55,103 nt of DNA from an uncultured Eubacteriales bacterium (GCA_900315195.1 OMYD01000004.1:1-55103); one strand, 5' to 3'. Counted from the stretch's first letter, positions 1 to 8,334 are shown. The notes: a model not told the origin generated them from the letters alone. A program made the numbers and translations.

Positions 1-2
1 AT

Positions 3-50
3 AAACCGGCGCAAAAGGTAAACAGTGTTGTTGATTATATTTACAAATAA
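3..50 (+). CDS. C-terminal end of an upstream gene (partial)
   Basis: Reading frame 3 is open from the window edge and ends in TAA at 48-50, giving the tail KPAQKVNSVVDYIYK. A good intrinsic terminator follows four bases later, which supports this as a real gene end. Too little is present to name the protein. Confidence 0.5.
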   Translation, partial: KPAQKVNSVVDYIYK

Positions 51-53
51 ATT

Positions 54-88
54 AAAATCCTGCCGATACTTCGACAGGATTTTTTTAA
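54..88 (+). terminator. Intrinsic terminator of the upstream partial gene
   Basis: The arms AATCCTG and CAGGATT enclose a loop that can pair further (CGA/TCG), and a run of seven T follows. It sits directly after the TAA at 48-50. Confidence 0.8.
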
Positions 89-96
89 TGAACTAA

Positions 97-234
97 GTAT
101 GCACTTTAGGTATCTACTCCCACGAAATAAAGAAACAAAGAGCAATTAGTTGTAATTCTATGTCAGATCAGCTAACAAACGCTATAAAAAAGCTGAAAAA
201 TAATGAGCCAGTAATGAGCCAGCGGTCAGCGTGA
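97..234 (+). pseudogene. Decayed 3' end of a tyrosine recombinase/integrase gene
   Basis: The frame 97-234 has no credible start or ribosome binding site. It reads VCTLGIYSHE, then a polar helix, and ends at TGA 232-234. The T-L-x-x-Y-S-H pattern is what is normally found around the catalytic tyrosine of phage-type integrases near their C-terminus. The fragment ends just before a tRNA-Pro gene, the usual place for such elements to insert. A direct repeat of TAATGAGCCAG (201-222) lies inside it. The R-H-R part of the catalytic domain is absent, so it would be a relic. The assignment rests on one short motif plus location. Confidence 0.45.
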
Positions 235-235
235 T

Positions 236-284
236 AAAAGAGAAACTCCCGAAAGCCACTAAATAAGCGACTTCCGAGAGTCAA
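236..284 (-). terminator. Terminator after tRNA-Pro
   Basis: On the minus strand a 15-bp stem with a few G-U pairs (267-281 with 245-259) and a 7-nt loop is followed by TTTCTCTTTT. It starts five bases beyond the CCA of tRNA-Pro. Confidence 0.75.
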
Positions 285-288
285 GAAA

Positions 289-365
289 TGGTCGAGGTGA
301 CAGGATTCGAACCTGCGACTCCATCGTCCCGAACGATGTGCGCTACCAAACTGCGCTACACCTCG
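289..365 (-). tRNA. tRNA-Pro (anticodon CGG)
   Basis: The minus strand folds as a complete cloverleaf of 77 nt with encoded CCA. The acceptor stem is CGAGGTG/CACCTCG, the T arm holds GGTTCGAATCC, and the anticodon loop is TTCGGGA between CATCG and CGATG, which gives anticodon CGG (codon CCG). The gene lies downstream of tRNA-Gln in the same direction and ends before a strong terminator. Confidence 0.93.
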
Positions 366-399
366 ATAAAAACAGCCTCGATTCACATCGAGGCTGTGA
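366..399 (-). terminator. Terminator-like hairpin between tRNA-Gln and tRNA-Pro
   Basis: On the minus strand CAGCCTCGAT, TGTG and ATCGAGGCTG form a 10-bp stem that is followed by TTTTT and, two bases later, by the first base of tRNA-Pro. It has the form of an intrinsic terminator. No room is left for a separate tRNA-Pro promoter, so tRNA-Pro would depend on read-through unless the hairpin only aids processing. Confidence 0.65.
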
Positions 400-473
400 T
401 GGCTGAGGAATAGGGATTCGAACCCCAACAAACAGAGTCAGAGTCTGTCGTGCTACCGTTACACTATTCCTCA
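400..473 (-). tRNA. tRNA-Gln (anticodon CTG)
   Basis: A 74-nt cloverleaf on the minus strand with encoded CCA. The acceptor stem is TGAGGAA/TTCCTCA, the T arm is GGGGTTCGAATCCC, and the anticodon loop CTCTGAC lies between ACAGA and TCTGT, giving anticodon CTG. A consensus promoter lies about 33 bases upstream. Confidence 0.93.
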
Positions 474-505
474 AAATTTGTTACATCTCGTATGCAACGG
501 TAGTT

Positions 506-534
506 ATTATACCCGATTTTTTATTCTTTGTCAA
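506..534 (-). promoter_or_regulatory. Sigma-A promoter of the tRNA-Gln/tRNA-Pro unit
   Basis: On the minus strand TTGACA (529-534) and TATAAT (506-511) are separated by exactly 17 bases. Both boxes are perfect consensus, as expected of a tRNA promoter. Confidence 0.85.
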
Positions 535-553
535 TAGGTATTTCAAAAAACTT

Positions 554-1543
554 TTACTTTCTTCTTATTCTCAGGTCATCACCGAGGAAATCAAGCTTTT
601 GAGCGGCTCCGTTAATGCGCGACACAAAACGGTCGGTATATGCCTTTTCAAGTTCTGACATAGTTAAATTTGTATTAATTATTACAGGCTTATGGCGAAG
701 TATTCTGGAATTGAATATCTGATAAATCTGCGAGGTTGAGAACTGGGTGCGGAACTCGGTTCCGAGGTCGTCTATAATCAGCAAATCGCAGTCAGCTAAC
801 ATTTCGGAAGTTCCGCTATCAGAAGCATTCCGTGAAAAATACTCTTTTTCCAGCTCAGCCAAAAGCGCCGGAGCCGACACATAAATAACACCATAGCCGC
901 GGCGAATAACCTCATTGGCAATTGCCAGCGAAAGGTGCGTCTTTCCAAGCCCTGTTGCGCCCTTCATAAGAATACTCTCAGACTGAGGGGTAAATCCGAC
1001 GGCGTAACTCTTGCAGTACTTTAGAATTTTCTCCATATGAGCATACGGCACAATACCCGTTGAAGGATCCTTTTCTCTGCTGTATCTGTCAACGCTGAAG
1101 CTGTCAAAGGTGCAAAGAGAAAGTGGCGCTTTGCGGTTAAGCTCCTCGCAGGCGCAGGCAACCAACTCGCGCTTCATGCATTGGCACATTATAGTGCGGT
1201 TGTCTTGCTCATAATAGCCCGTATCGCCGCAACGCGCACAGAAATACTGAGGTTCAAGAGCGTTTTCTCCGAAGCCGCTCTCAATCAGCAGACGGCGCAG
1301 CTCATCTTGAAGCGCAAGATTTTTTTCTTTAAGCTTTGTCATTTCAGCAACAACATCTCCGCCGCGAAGCACGGTTTTTGCAGCTTCGGCACCGCATGAC
1401 GCAATTTGCTGCTCAAGCTCCTTTACGCGCGGATAACGGTCATATATTTCTTCGCGGCGCATATCAGCCCTCTTTTGAGCCGATAGACGCTTTGCCGCCA
1501 TCTTATCAGCCGCGTTTTTATAAATAATGCTGCTATATCCCAT
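554..1543 (-). CDS. DnaC/DnaI-type helicase-loader ATPase
   Basis: A 329-residue AAA+ protein of the DnaC/DnaI/IstB group, which loads the replicative helicase. The N-terminal third is charged and probably coiled (residues 10-90). A zinc-ribbon-like cluster follows, with C102, C105, C120 and C122. The ATPase domain has Walker A GATGLGKT at 195-202, Walker B LLIIDDLG at about 254-261 and an arginine-containing sensor region near DRFVSR. The gene sits eight bases downstream of a DnaD-like gene in the same direction, and this pairing supports a role in primosome assembly rather than transposition. Length fits the family. Which DnaC/DnaI subfamily it belongs to cannot be fixed by eye. Confidence 0.88.
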   Translation of the reverse strand: MGYSSIIYKNAADKMAAKRLSAQKRADMRREEIYDRYPRVKELEQQIASCGAEAAKTVLRGGDVVAEMTKLKEKNLALQDELRRLLIESGFGENALEPQYFCARCGDTGYYEQDNRTIMCQCMKRELVACACEELNRKAPLSLCTFDSFSVDRYSREKDPSTGIVPYAHMEKILKYCKSYAVGFTPQSESILMKGATGLGKTHLSLAIANEVIRRGYGVIYVSAPALLAELEKEYFSRNASDSGTSEMLADCDLLIIDDLGTEFRTQFSTSQIYQIFNSRILRHKPVIINTNLTMSELEKAYTDRFVSRINGAAQKLDFLGDDLRIRRK

Positions 1544-1551
1544 ATACTACC

Positions 1552-2559
1552 TCAGTCAATAAAATCAAGTGTGTCAATTTTTTCAAGCTCATATATATCA
1601 TATGACGACTTTTTCTTTGTTACGGGCTGCTTTTGTTTGGTCTCGCTCGCCTTTAAATCGTCAAGATTCTTAATGCCCGCCGCTTCCCACTTTTTCAGGA
1701 TACCGTCGATATAGTTGAACTTGAGTTCGCCCTTGCTGTCAACGCAGCGCTCATACGCCTCTCTAAGCATATTTTGTGAGAACTTCCATTCCCCTACCCA
1801 TTTGGTACTATACTCAAGCTGTTTTTTTGTGGGAGAGCCGACATTTTTTAAGCCGAAAGCGGAAGATACGATTGAGAAGCATTTGTTTGAATGAGCCGCC
1901 TGCGCGATTCTGTTATCGGCCGCTTCAACTGAGTTGATTCCGACGTCAGCCCACTGGATTCCTATTTTTTCAACGGTGCGCATGTTGCCTTTATCAATTC
2001 CCACACAGTACTGAATAAGCATGAGAATTACATCTACCCGCAATCCGCAGGTATCCTTGAGCATGAGGAGCGTGGAAACATCGGAATTTGACAGAGGTTT
2101 CCCGAGCATTGTCTGAGCCTCACTGACAAGGATTTTCAAATCGGAATCCACCGCGAGCCTTTGTGATGTATAGACATAATCGGGCTTTTGGGGTTTTGAA
2201 ACTACAAAATGCTGCTTCTTTTCCTCAACTTCCTTTGAAATTGATTCAACGGTTTTTTCTCTATCAGAATTATTCTTTTCTTTTATTTCTTCTTTAGAAT
2301 TAACAGGCGAATAATCGGAGTTGTCCTTTTGCAGAACATCCATGCTCACCCAGTAATCAAGCGCTTCGGGAATATCGGTTACGTTAACCCCCGTAGCCTT
2401 TGAGATTACCTCAAGCTCAAGGCTTTCATCAGCGTTTCTGAGCACATAAAGAAGAACCTTCAGTTTTACTCCATCGGCAAACTTCAGTCCCTCGTCAACA
2501 ATTTTTGACGGAACCGCAAAAACCGAACGCCACGCTCCGAGATTTATTTTAATTGACAT
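1552..2559 (-). CDS. DnaD-domain replication initiation protein
   Basis: 335 residues. The N-terminal part looks like a winged helix (about residues 1-100). The middle is a charged linker rich in E and K. The C-terminal region at about 225-300 has the DnaD/phage-associated motif, with conserved W, an S-x-x-M-L-R-x-A-Y-E-R helix and the closing YIDGILKKW followed by A-x-G-I. DnaD-family proteins bind DNA and help assemble the primosome at oriC and restart sites. It is the first gene of a two-gene unit with the helicase-loader ATPase. The start has AAAGAGG at a normal distance (minus strand). Confidence 0.85.
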   Translation of the reverse strand: MSIKINLGAWRSVFAVPSKIVDEGLKFADGVKLKVLLYVLRNADESLELEVISKATGVNVTDIPEALDYWVSMDVLQKDNSDYSPVNSKEEIKEKNNSDREKTVESISKEVEEKKQHFVVSKPQKPDYVYTSQRLAVDSDLKILVSEAQTMLGKPLSNSDVSTLLMLKDTCGLRVDVILMLIQYCVGIDKGNMRTVEKIGIQWADVGINSVEAADNRIAQAAHSNKCFSIVSSAFGLKNVGSPTKKQLEYSTKWVGEWKFSQNMLREAYERCVDSKGELKFNYIDGILKKWEAAGIKNLDDLKASETKQKQPVTKKKSSYDIYELEKIDTLDFID

Positions 2560-2679
2560 TGTATCAGCCTCTTTAAGTTGGTGAAACTAATTGTATCATA
2601 ACAAAACAAGGTTTAGGGTATTTAAAAGAAAAATAGAAAAATAATTGCAGCGTGACGGTCGGCTGAGCCGACAGACAAT

Positions 2680-2723
2680 ACGCGAATCAGATGTTTGTGT
2701 GGCAGAAAACTTCCGTTCCCGCG
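2680..2723 (+). repeat. Dispersed intergenic repeat, type A copy 1
   Basis: This 44-bp stretch aligns without gaps to 49327-49370 at 33 of 44 positions. It begins ACGCGAATCAG and ends CCCGCG, with CAACTTCC-like sequence in the middle. It lies in the 240-bp gap between the dnaD-like gene and prfB, a GC-richer patch that also holds the palindrome GTCGGCTGAGCCGAC at 2658-2672. Confidence 0.5.
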
Positions 2724-2760
2724 AGGCAGCCTAACACTACGCTCAGTCACGCCTTTGAAA

Positions 2761-2789
2761 AGAAAAGCGCCGCGGGTTTTCCGCGGCAC
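2761..2789 (-). terminator. Terminator of prfB
   Basis: On the minus strand GCCGCGG, a five-base loop and CCGCGGC form a very GC-rich stem ending in CTTTTCTTTT. It lies 11 bases after the prfB stop codon. Confidence 0.8.
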
Positions 2790-2799
2790 ATAAACATTT

Positions 2800-3918
2800 T
2801 TATTTTTGAAGGGTTCCCTGGCTTGCGCATTTAAGATAAGCGTTTATAAAGCCGTCGAGATCGCCGTCCATAACGCCCTGAACATTACTCGTTTCGAACC
2901 CCGTGCGGTGATCCTTAACCATAGTATACGGCATAAAAACGTAGCTGCGGATCTGCGAGCCCCAGGTAATTTCCTTCTGGACGCCCTTAATGTCCTCAAT
3001 GCGTTCAAGATGCTCACGCTCTTTGATTTCCATGAGCTTTGAAACAAGCATTTTCATAGCCACATCGCGGTTTTGGTACTGGCTGCGCTCAACCTGAGAA
3101 GCAACGACTATACCCGTGGGAATATGCGTGAGGCGAACCGCAGATGAGGTTTTATTAACCTTCTGACCTCCGGCACCGCTAGCACGGTAAACGTCCATTT
3201 TTATCTCCTCGGGAGGAATGTTTACCTCGATGTTATCATCAATTTCAGGCATAACCTCAAGAGATGAAAAGCTAGTGTGGCGTCTGCCCTGTGAATCAAA
3301 CGGAGAAACGCGCACCAAGCGGTGAACGCCTGCCTCACTTTTAAGATATCCGTAGGCGTTTTCGCCCTCAATGAGCAAAACAGCGCTCTTTAAGCCCGCC
3401 TCGTCTCCGTCCAGATAGTCGACTTCCTTTATTTTAAAGCCGTGAGCCTCAGCCCAGCGTGTATACATGCGGTAGAGCATTTCGGCCCAGTCCTGAGCCT
3501 CGGTGCCGCCTGAGCCGGCATGAAATGTGAGAATAGCGTTGTTTTTATCATATTCGCCCGTGAGAAGCGTCTGGAGTCTTTGCTTTTCAAGTGTTTCGCG
3601 GACACCGTCCACCTCACTCTGAGCCTCTTCAAGCAAGGACAAATCCTCTTCTTCGTTCGCAAGCTCAATAAGAGCCAAAGCGTCCTCATATTTAGATACA
3701 AGCGCGTCGTACGCCTCAACCTTGCCTTTTAACGCGCCTGTTTTCTGCAAAATCTGCTGAGACTTTTCAACATCATCCCAAAATCCGGGCTCGGTCGCTC
3801 TAAGTTCAAGCTGTTCAATTTCGGATTTCATGCTTTTCATGCCAAGCGCGTCCGAAAGGTCGTCGATTTCAGGTTTAAGCGCCTGCAGTGAAAGCGATAA
3901 TTCTTCAAATTGTACCAT
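2800..3918 (-). CDS. prfB: Peptide chain release factor 2 (RF2)
   Basis: 372 residues from the ATG at 3918, which has AGAGAGGG six bases upstream; the open frame continues further 5' but without a better start. RF2 reads UAA and UGA and triggers peptide release. The stop-recognition tripeptide SPF is at 205-207 and the catalytic GGQ at 250-252, followed by KVNKTSSAVR. The N-terminal helical domain covers about 1-110. Unlike many prfB genes, it has no in-frame UGA or +1 shift site near codon 25: the region around DLSDALGMKS reads straight through. It appears monocistronic, with its own terminator. Confidence 0.96.
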   Translation of the reverse strand: MVQFEELSLSLQALKPEIDDLSDALGMKSMKSEIEQLELRATEPGFWDDVEKSQQILQKTGALKGKVEAYDALVSKYEDALALIELANEEEDLSLLEEAQSEVDGVRETLEKQRLQTLLTGEYDKNNAILTFHAGSGGTEAQDWAEMLYRMYTRWAEAHGFKIKEVDYLDGDEAGLKSAVLLIEGENAYGYLKSEAGVHRLVRVSPFDSQGRRHTSFSSLEVMPEIDDNIEVNIPPEEIKMDVYRASGAGGQKVNKTSSAVRLTHIPTGIVVASQVERSQYQNRDVAMKMLVSKLMEIKEREHLERIEDIKGVQKEITWGSQIRSYVFMPYTMVKDHRTGFETSNVQGVMDGDLDGFINAYLKCASQGTLQK

Positions 3919-3997
3919 AGTGCACCCTCTCTTTTTCTTCTGAATACATATTATATCAAATATCAGACCAAATGTAAACGCATTTTTCAAAAATTTA

Positions 3998-4026
3998 TTG
4001 CATTCCTGACAGTTATTTGCTATAAT
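3998..4026 (+). promoter_or_regulatory. Promoter of the zinc-ribbon/galU unit
   Basis: TTGCAT (3998-4003), a 17-base spacer and TATAAT (4021-4026). A TG one base before the -10 box makes it an extended -10 promoter. The start codon is about 30 bases downstream. Confidence 0.7.
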
Positions 4027-4056
4027 AAATTAATACCATGAAATATGGAGGAATAT

Positions 4057-5052
4057 ATGGAATTTACTCAGTATACATGTCCCGTTTGTAACAAACGCTT
4101 TGAAAACGGCGACGACGTGGTAGTTTGCCCCGAATGCGGAGCTCCTCATCATAGAGAATGCTTTGAAAATAACGGTCACTGTTTCTATGAGGAAAAACAC
4201 GCGCCGGGTTTTTCTTTTGAGAATGCTGATAAGGCTGATGGAGAAGGCTCAGCCGACGCTGAAACCCCCGACCTTGTTATTTGTCCGAAATGTAAAGCGT
4301 CTAATGAAAAGACTTCATTTTACTGCGGCACATGCGGCTATCCGCTTAATTCCGAGGACAGAACCAATCAGCAATATAATCAGTCGGAAAATAACCGCCG
4401 CTATGCTCAGAATTCACCGTTTGGCTTCGGCTCTGCGGGAAATCCTACCTTTGACCCTCTTGTCGGACTTGACAGTGAGGAAGAAATTGCCGAAAACGTT
4501 AAGGTCGGCGAGGCGGCTAAGTTCATTGGCAAAAGCACGCCTTACTATCTTATGGTATTCAACCGCATTAAAAAGTTCGGCTCAGGCAAATTTAACTTTT
4601 CGGCATTCTTATTTTCGGGAGCGTATTTTATCTACCGTAAAATGTACGTACCCGGAATAATTATGATGCTTGTTATGATAGGCACGAACCTTGGCACCAC
4701 AGCTATCACAATGGCAAATCACAACTGGATGTCCGAGCTTGGCTACAGGGAAATGTTCAACGGCATCTACAACGGCGGCTTCAACTCCGACCAGATGACC
4801 GCAATTTTTTTAAGCGCGGGCTTAAACATGCTTCGATATGCTATTATGATTTTGAGCGGATTGTTTGCCAACAAGCTGTATTATAAGCACTGCACCAAAA
4901 AAATCAACCAAATTAAAAGCACAAGTATGGAAAGCGAGCTTAATAAAAACCTTGAAGCGAAAGGCGGCGTTAACCTTCCGATGGCCATAAGCTTCTTTGC
5001 GGCTTACTTTGTAATTTATCAGCTTAGCGGGCTGTATCTTATGTTTCAATAA
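4057..5052 (+). CDS. RING/zinc-ribbon membrane protein (DUF2628-like)
   Basis: 331 residues from ATG 4057, chosen because GGAGG lies at 4047-4051; an in-frame ATG at 4045 would overlap that site. The N-terminus has a RING-like cluster (C8, C11, C24, C27, H31, H32, C35, C42) and then a second zinc ribbon with CPKC and CGTC (76-79 and 90-93). After a low-complexity linker the C-terminal half has several hydrophobic segments with the order of DUF2628 membrane proteins. It is 17 bases upstream of galU and probably co-transcribed. The function is unknown; a sensing or scaffold role in the membrane is only a guess. Confidence 0.7.
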   Translation: MEFTQYTCPVCNKRFENGDDVVVCPECGAPHHRECFENNGHCFYEEKHAPGFSFENADKADGEGSADAETPDLVICPKCKASNEKTSFYCGTCGYPLNSEDRTNQQYNQSENNRRYAQNSPFGFGSAGNPTFDPLVGLDSEEEIAENVKVGEAAKFIGKSTPYYLMVFNRIKKFGSGKFNFSAFLFSGAYFIYRKMYVPGIIMMLVMIGTNLGTTAITMANHNWMSELGYREMFNGIYNGGFNSDQMTAIFLSAGLNMLRYAIMILSGLFANKLYYKHCTKKINQIKSTSMESELNKNLEAKGGVNLPMAISFFAAYFVIYQLSGLYLMFQ

Positions 5053-5069
5053 ATAATACGGAGGAAAAA

Positions 5070-5945
5070 ATGAAAGTTACTAAAGCGGTAATACCCGCGG
5101 CAGGCTTTGGCACACGCGTACTGCCTGCCACCAAAAGTTTCCCGAAAGAAATGTTCCCCATTGTTGACAAGCCGACGATCCAGTATATTGTTGAGGAAGC
5201 CGTCAACGCGGGAATTACTGATATTCTGATTATAACAAACAGAGGTAAAGGCCTTATTGAGGATCATTTTGACCGCTCGCCCGAGCTCGAGAGTGTTCTC
5301 GAAAAAAGCGGCAAAACCGATTTTTACAACATTGTTCACGAAATCGGCGACCTTGCTAACATTCACTTCATCCGCCAAAAGGAAATGAAGGGATTAGGCC
5401 ACGCGATTCTTAAAGCAAAGTCATTTGTAGGCAACGAACCCTTTGCCGTGCTTTTCGGCGACGGTGTAATAATCAGCCATGAAAAGCCCGCTATCGCACA
5501 GCTTATTGAGCACTACGGCGAGTTTGGTGAAGGCGTTGTAGGTGTTAAAAAGGTTGACGCAAGCCAGATTCACAAGTACGGCTCATTAAAAGTTGAGAAC
5601 ATTCACGACAACGTGTTCAAATGCACCGACATGCGAGAAAAACCCAAGACTCTCGAGGAGGTTCTGTCGCTCTATTCAATTATAGACAGGTGTGTGCTTC
5701 CTCCCGAGATTTTCGAGATTCTTGAGCGCACTAAACCGGGAGTTGGCGGCGAAATTCAGCTTACCGACGCAATGCGTGAGATTGCAATAACCAAAGGTAT
5801 GACAGCCGTTGAATTTGAAGGCAAGCGCTACGACATGGGTAATAAATTCGGAATTCTTCAGGCTCAGATTGAAGTAGGTCTGGAACACCCCGAAACAAAG
5901 GATTTACTAAAGGATTACATAAAAGAATTAGCCGAAAAACTATAA
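5070..5945 (+). CDS. galU: UTP-glucose-1-phosphate uridylyltransferase
   Basis: 291 residues, the usual GalU length. The enzyme makes UDP-glucose from UTP and glucose 1-phosphate for cell-wall and envelope sugars. The N-terminal nucleotide-binding signature AGFGTRVLPATKSFPKEM is at about 10-27, the catalytic-region motif FGDG follows near residue 130, and VGGEIQLTDAM is at about 225-235. The ATG has GGAGG eight bases upstream. A terminator follows directly. Confidence 0.95.
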   Translation: MKVTKAVIPAAGFGTRVLPATKSFPKEMFPIVDKPTIQYIVEEAVNAGITDILIITNRGKGLIEDHFDRSPELESVLEKSGKTDFYNIVHEIGDLANIHFIRQKEMKGLGHAILKAKSFVGNEPFAVLFGDGVIISHEKPAIAQLIEHYGEFGEGVVGVKKVDASQIHKYGSLKVENIHDNVFKCTDMREKPKTLEEVLSLYSIIDRCVLPPEIFEILERTKPGVGGEIQLTDAMREIAITKGMTAVEFEGKRYDMGNKFGILQAQIEVGLEHPETKDLLKDYIKELAEKL

Positions 5946-5949
5946 ATAA

Positions 5950-5996
5950 CATGCTGCTGCAGTTGGCTTAAAGTCACTGACAGCAGCATTTTTTTG
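5950..5996 (+). terminator. Terminator of galU
   Basis: ATGCTGCTG (5951-5959) pairs with CAGCAGCAT (5981-5989) and a run of T follows. Confidence 0.85.
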
Positions 5997-6002
5997 CATG
6001 AT

Positions 6003-6038
6003 AAAAAGCTGCCCGGATGTGATTCCGAGCAGCTTTTA
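6003..6038 (-). terminator. Terminator of pnp
   Basis: AAAAGCTGC and GCAGCTTTT flank a loop that can pair further. On the minus strand the stem ends in a T run. It lies 14 bases past the pnp stop. Confidence 0.8.
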
Positions 6039-6051
6039 ATATTTTAATATA

Positions 6052-8265
6052 TTATCTTCTTCCGCCGTTTCTTCTGCCGCGGTCGTTGTTTCTAGGTCTG
6101 CGGGGACGCTGTGACTTATCGTCACCGTCATCCTCGGGGGTCATACCGTCAACGTCAATCAGAACCTGACGACGGCTGAGGTTAAGTCTGCCCTTATCGT
6201 CAATTTCAGTTACCATTACACGGATAATATCGCCTACGTTAACAACGTCGGTAACGTTCTCGGTGCGCTTTACGTCGAGCTGAGAAACGTGTACAAGACC
6301 TTCCTTGCCGGGAGCTATTTCAACAAACGCACCGAAGTCCATGATTCTTGTAACCTTGCCCAGGTACATTGCGCCGGGCTCGGGATCATTTGAGATGGTC
6401 TGGATAATATCAATAGCGCGGCGGCACTTGTCGGCATCGAGACCGGCAACAAATACCTGTCCGAGCTCGCCGTCTTCTTCAATATCAATCTTAACTTCGC
6501 ACTCCGCCTGGATCTCCTTGATAACCTTGCCGCTCTTACCGATAACCTCGCTGATTTTGTCAGCGGGAATGGTAGTTGTGAACATCTTGGGAGCGTAGGG
6601 TGAAAGCTCGGGACGGGGCTCTGCAATAGCCTTGAGCATTACCTCGTCAAGGATAAACAGACGAGCCTTGTGAGTTTTCTCAAGAGCTTCCTTAACCATT
6701 TCGGGAGTAAGGCCGCTGATTTTGAGGTCCATCTGAATAGCTGTGATACCCTCGTGAGTACCCGCTACCTTAAAGTCCATATCGCCGAAGAAGTCCTCAA
6801 GGCCCTGGATATCAACCATTGTCATCCAGCGCTCGCCCTCTGTGATGAGGCCGCAGGAAATACCCGCTACGGGAGCCTTGATCGGAACACCCGCGTCCAT
6901 AAGAGCAAGTGTTGAACCGCAGATTGAGCCCTGAGAGGTCGAGCCGTTTGATGAAAGAACCTCGGAAACAAGGCGAAGAGCATACGGGAAGTCCTCAATC
7001 GAGGGAATTACGGGCAGGAGCGCTCTTTCGGCAAGCGCGCCGTGACCGATTTCACGTCTGCCGGGACCGCGGCTGGGCTTGGTCTCGCCTACCGAATAGC
7101 TCGGGAAGTTGTAATGGTGGATATATCTCTTCTCGGTTTCGCCGTCAATGCCGTCAAGAAGCTGCTTGTCGCCGATTGAACCGAGAGTAGCGACTGTGAG
7201 AACCTGAGTCTGACCTCTGGTGAACATACCCGAACCGTGAACTCTGGGAAGAACGCCGACCTCGCTTGCGAGAGGACGGATATCATCCATGCCTCTGCCG
7301 TCAACACGCTTCTGCTCGTCGAGGAGCCAGCGGCGGACGATGAACTTCTGAGTCTTGTACAGGCACTCGTCGATCATAGCCTCCTGCTCGGGATAAAGCT
7401 CGTCAAACTTAGCGTGAACTGCCTCGTAAATGGGCTTGAGTCTTTCGTCACGAACGGTCTTGTCGTCGGTGTCGAGGGCAGCCTTAACATCCTCCTCGGC
7501 AAAAGCCTTGATGGCCTCAAACATATCATGGTCGGGCTCAAGGCTGGCGAACTCAAACTTGGGCTTGCCGATTTCAGCCTTAATGCTGTTGATAAACTCA
7601 ATGATCTTCTGATTTGCCTCGTGACCGAACATAATGGCGTTGTACATATCCTCGTCGGATACACAGTCAGCGCCCGCCTCAATCATAGCGATTCTCTCGC
7701 TTGTGGAGGCAACGGTTGTGGACATCTTGCTTACCTTGCGCTGTTCCTCGGTTGGATTGATTACAAACTCGCCGTCAACCATACCTACAGAGCAGCCTGA
7801 GATAGGACCGTTCCACGGAATATCGGAAATTGAAATAGCGATTGAAGCGCCGACCATAGCGATGATTTCAGGCTGACAGTCGGGGTCTACACTCATTACG
7901 GTGCAGACGATTGAAACGTCGTTGCGCATGCTCTTGTCAAACAGAGGACGTATAGGACGGTCGATTACACGGCTTGTAAGGATAGCGTGCTCGGTGGGTC
8001 TGCCCTCTCTTTTAAGATAAGAGCCGGGGATTCTGCCTACGGAATAAAGCTTCTCCTCATAGTCAACAGACAGCGGGAAGAAGTCAACGCCCTCTCTGGG
8101 CTTTGCGGAAGCTGTAACAGCGCAGTGAACGGTTGTGTCACCGTAGGTTACAAGGCAGGCGCCGTTTGCAAGCTGAGTCATTTTGCCTGTTTCAACCTTC
8201 AGTGGTCTGCCGGCAAACTCGGTCTCGAACACTCTGTACTTGTCGAATGTCATAAATTTGTTCAT
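6052..8265 (-). CDS. pnp: Polynucleotide phosphorylase
   Basis: 737 residues. PNPase degrades RNA 3' to 5' with phosphate and is part of the RNA decay machinery. Two RNase PH-type domains cover about 1-540, with the second containing GRREIGHGALAERAL and TSQGSICG. A KH domain is at about 560-620 (IGKSGKVIKEI) and an S1 domain at about 625-695 (GKVTRIMDFGAFVEI). The C-terminus is a short Arg/Gly tail. The start at 8265 is supported by AGAAAGGA eight bases upstream; a second ATG four codons in is less well placed. The gene lies downstream of rpsO in the same direction, the classical arrangement. Confidence 0.97.
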   Translation of the reverse strand: MNKFMTFDKYRVFETEFAGRPLKVETGKMTQLANGACLVTYGDTTVHCAVTASAKPREGVDFFPLSVDYEEKLYSVGRIPGSYLKREGRPTEHAILTSRVIDRPIRPLFDKSMRNDVSIVCTVMSVDPDCQPEIIAMVGASIAISISDIPWNGPISGCSVGMVDGEFVINPTEEQRKVSKMSTTVASTSERIAMIEAGADCVSDEDMYNAIMFGHEANQKIIEFINSIKAEIGKPKFEFASLEPDHDMFEAIKAFAEEDVKAALDTDDKTVRDERLKPIYEAVHAKFDELYPEQEAMIDECLYKTQKFIVRRWLLDEQKRVDGRGMDDIRPLASEVGVLPRVHGSGMFTRGQTQVLTVATLGSIGDKQLLDGIDGETEKRYIHHYNFPSYSVGETKPSRGPGRREIGHGALAERALLPVIPSIEDFPYALRLVSEVLSSNGSTSQGSICGSTLALMDAGVPIKAPVAGISCGLITEGERWMTMVDIQGLEDFFGDMDFKVAGTHEGITAIQMDLKISGLTPEMVKEALEKTHKARLFILDEVMLKAIAEPRPELSPYAPKMFTTTIPADKISEVIGKSGKVIKEIQAECEVKIDIEEDGELGQVFVAGLDADKCRRAIDIIQTISNDPEPGAMYLGKVTRIMDFGAFVEIAPGKEGLVHVSQLDVKRTENVTDVVNVGDIIRVMVTEIDDKGRLNLSRRQVLIDVDGMTPEDDGDDKSQRPRRPRNNDRGRRNGGRR

Positions 8266-8334
8266 GGTAAAATCCTTTCTGAATATAGATTTAACGGGAC
8301 TTTACGCTGATTTAGCAATAAAACCAACTTTTTC

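Noticed and set aside
168..431. An 87-codon minus-strand frame at the left end
   Set aside because: It spans tRNA-Pro and its terminator, and has no ribosome binding site.
7237..7800. A 187-codon plus-strand frame inside pnp
   Set aside because: It is antisense to an essential, clearly assigned gene and has no start signal.
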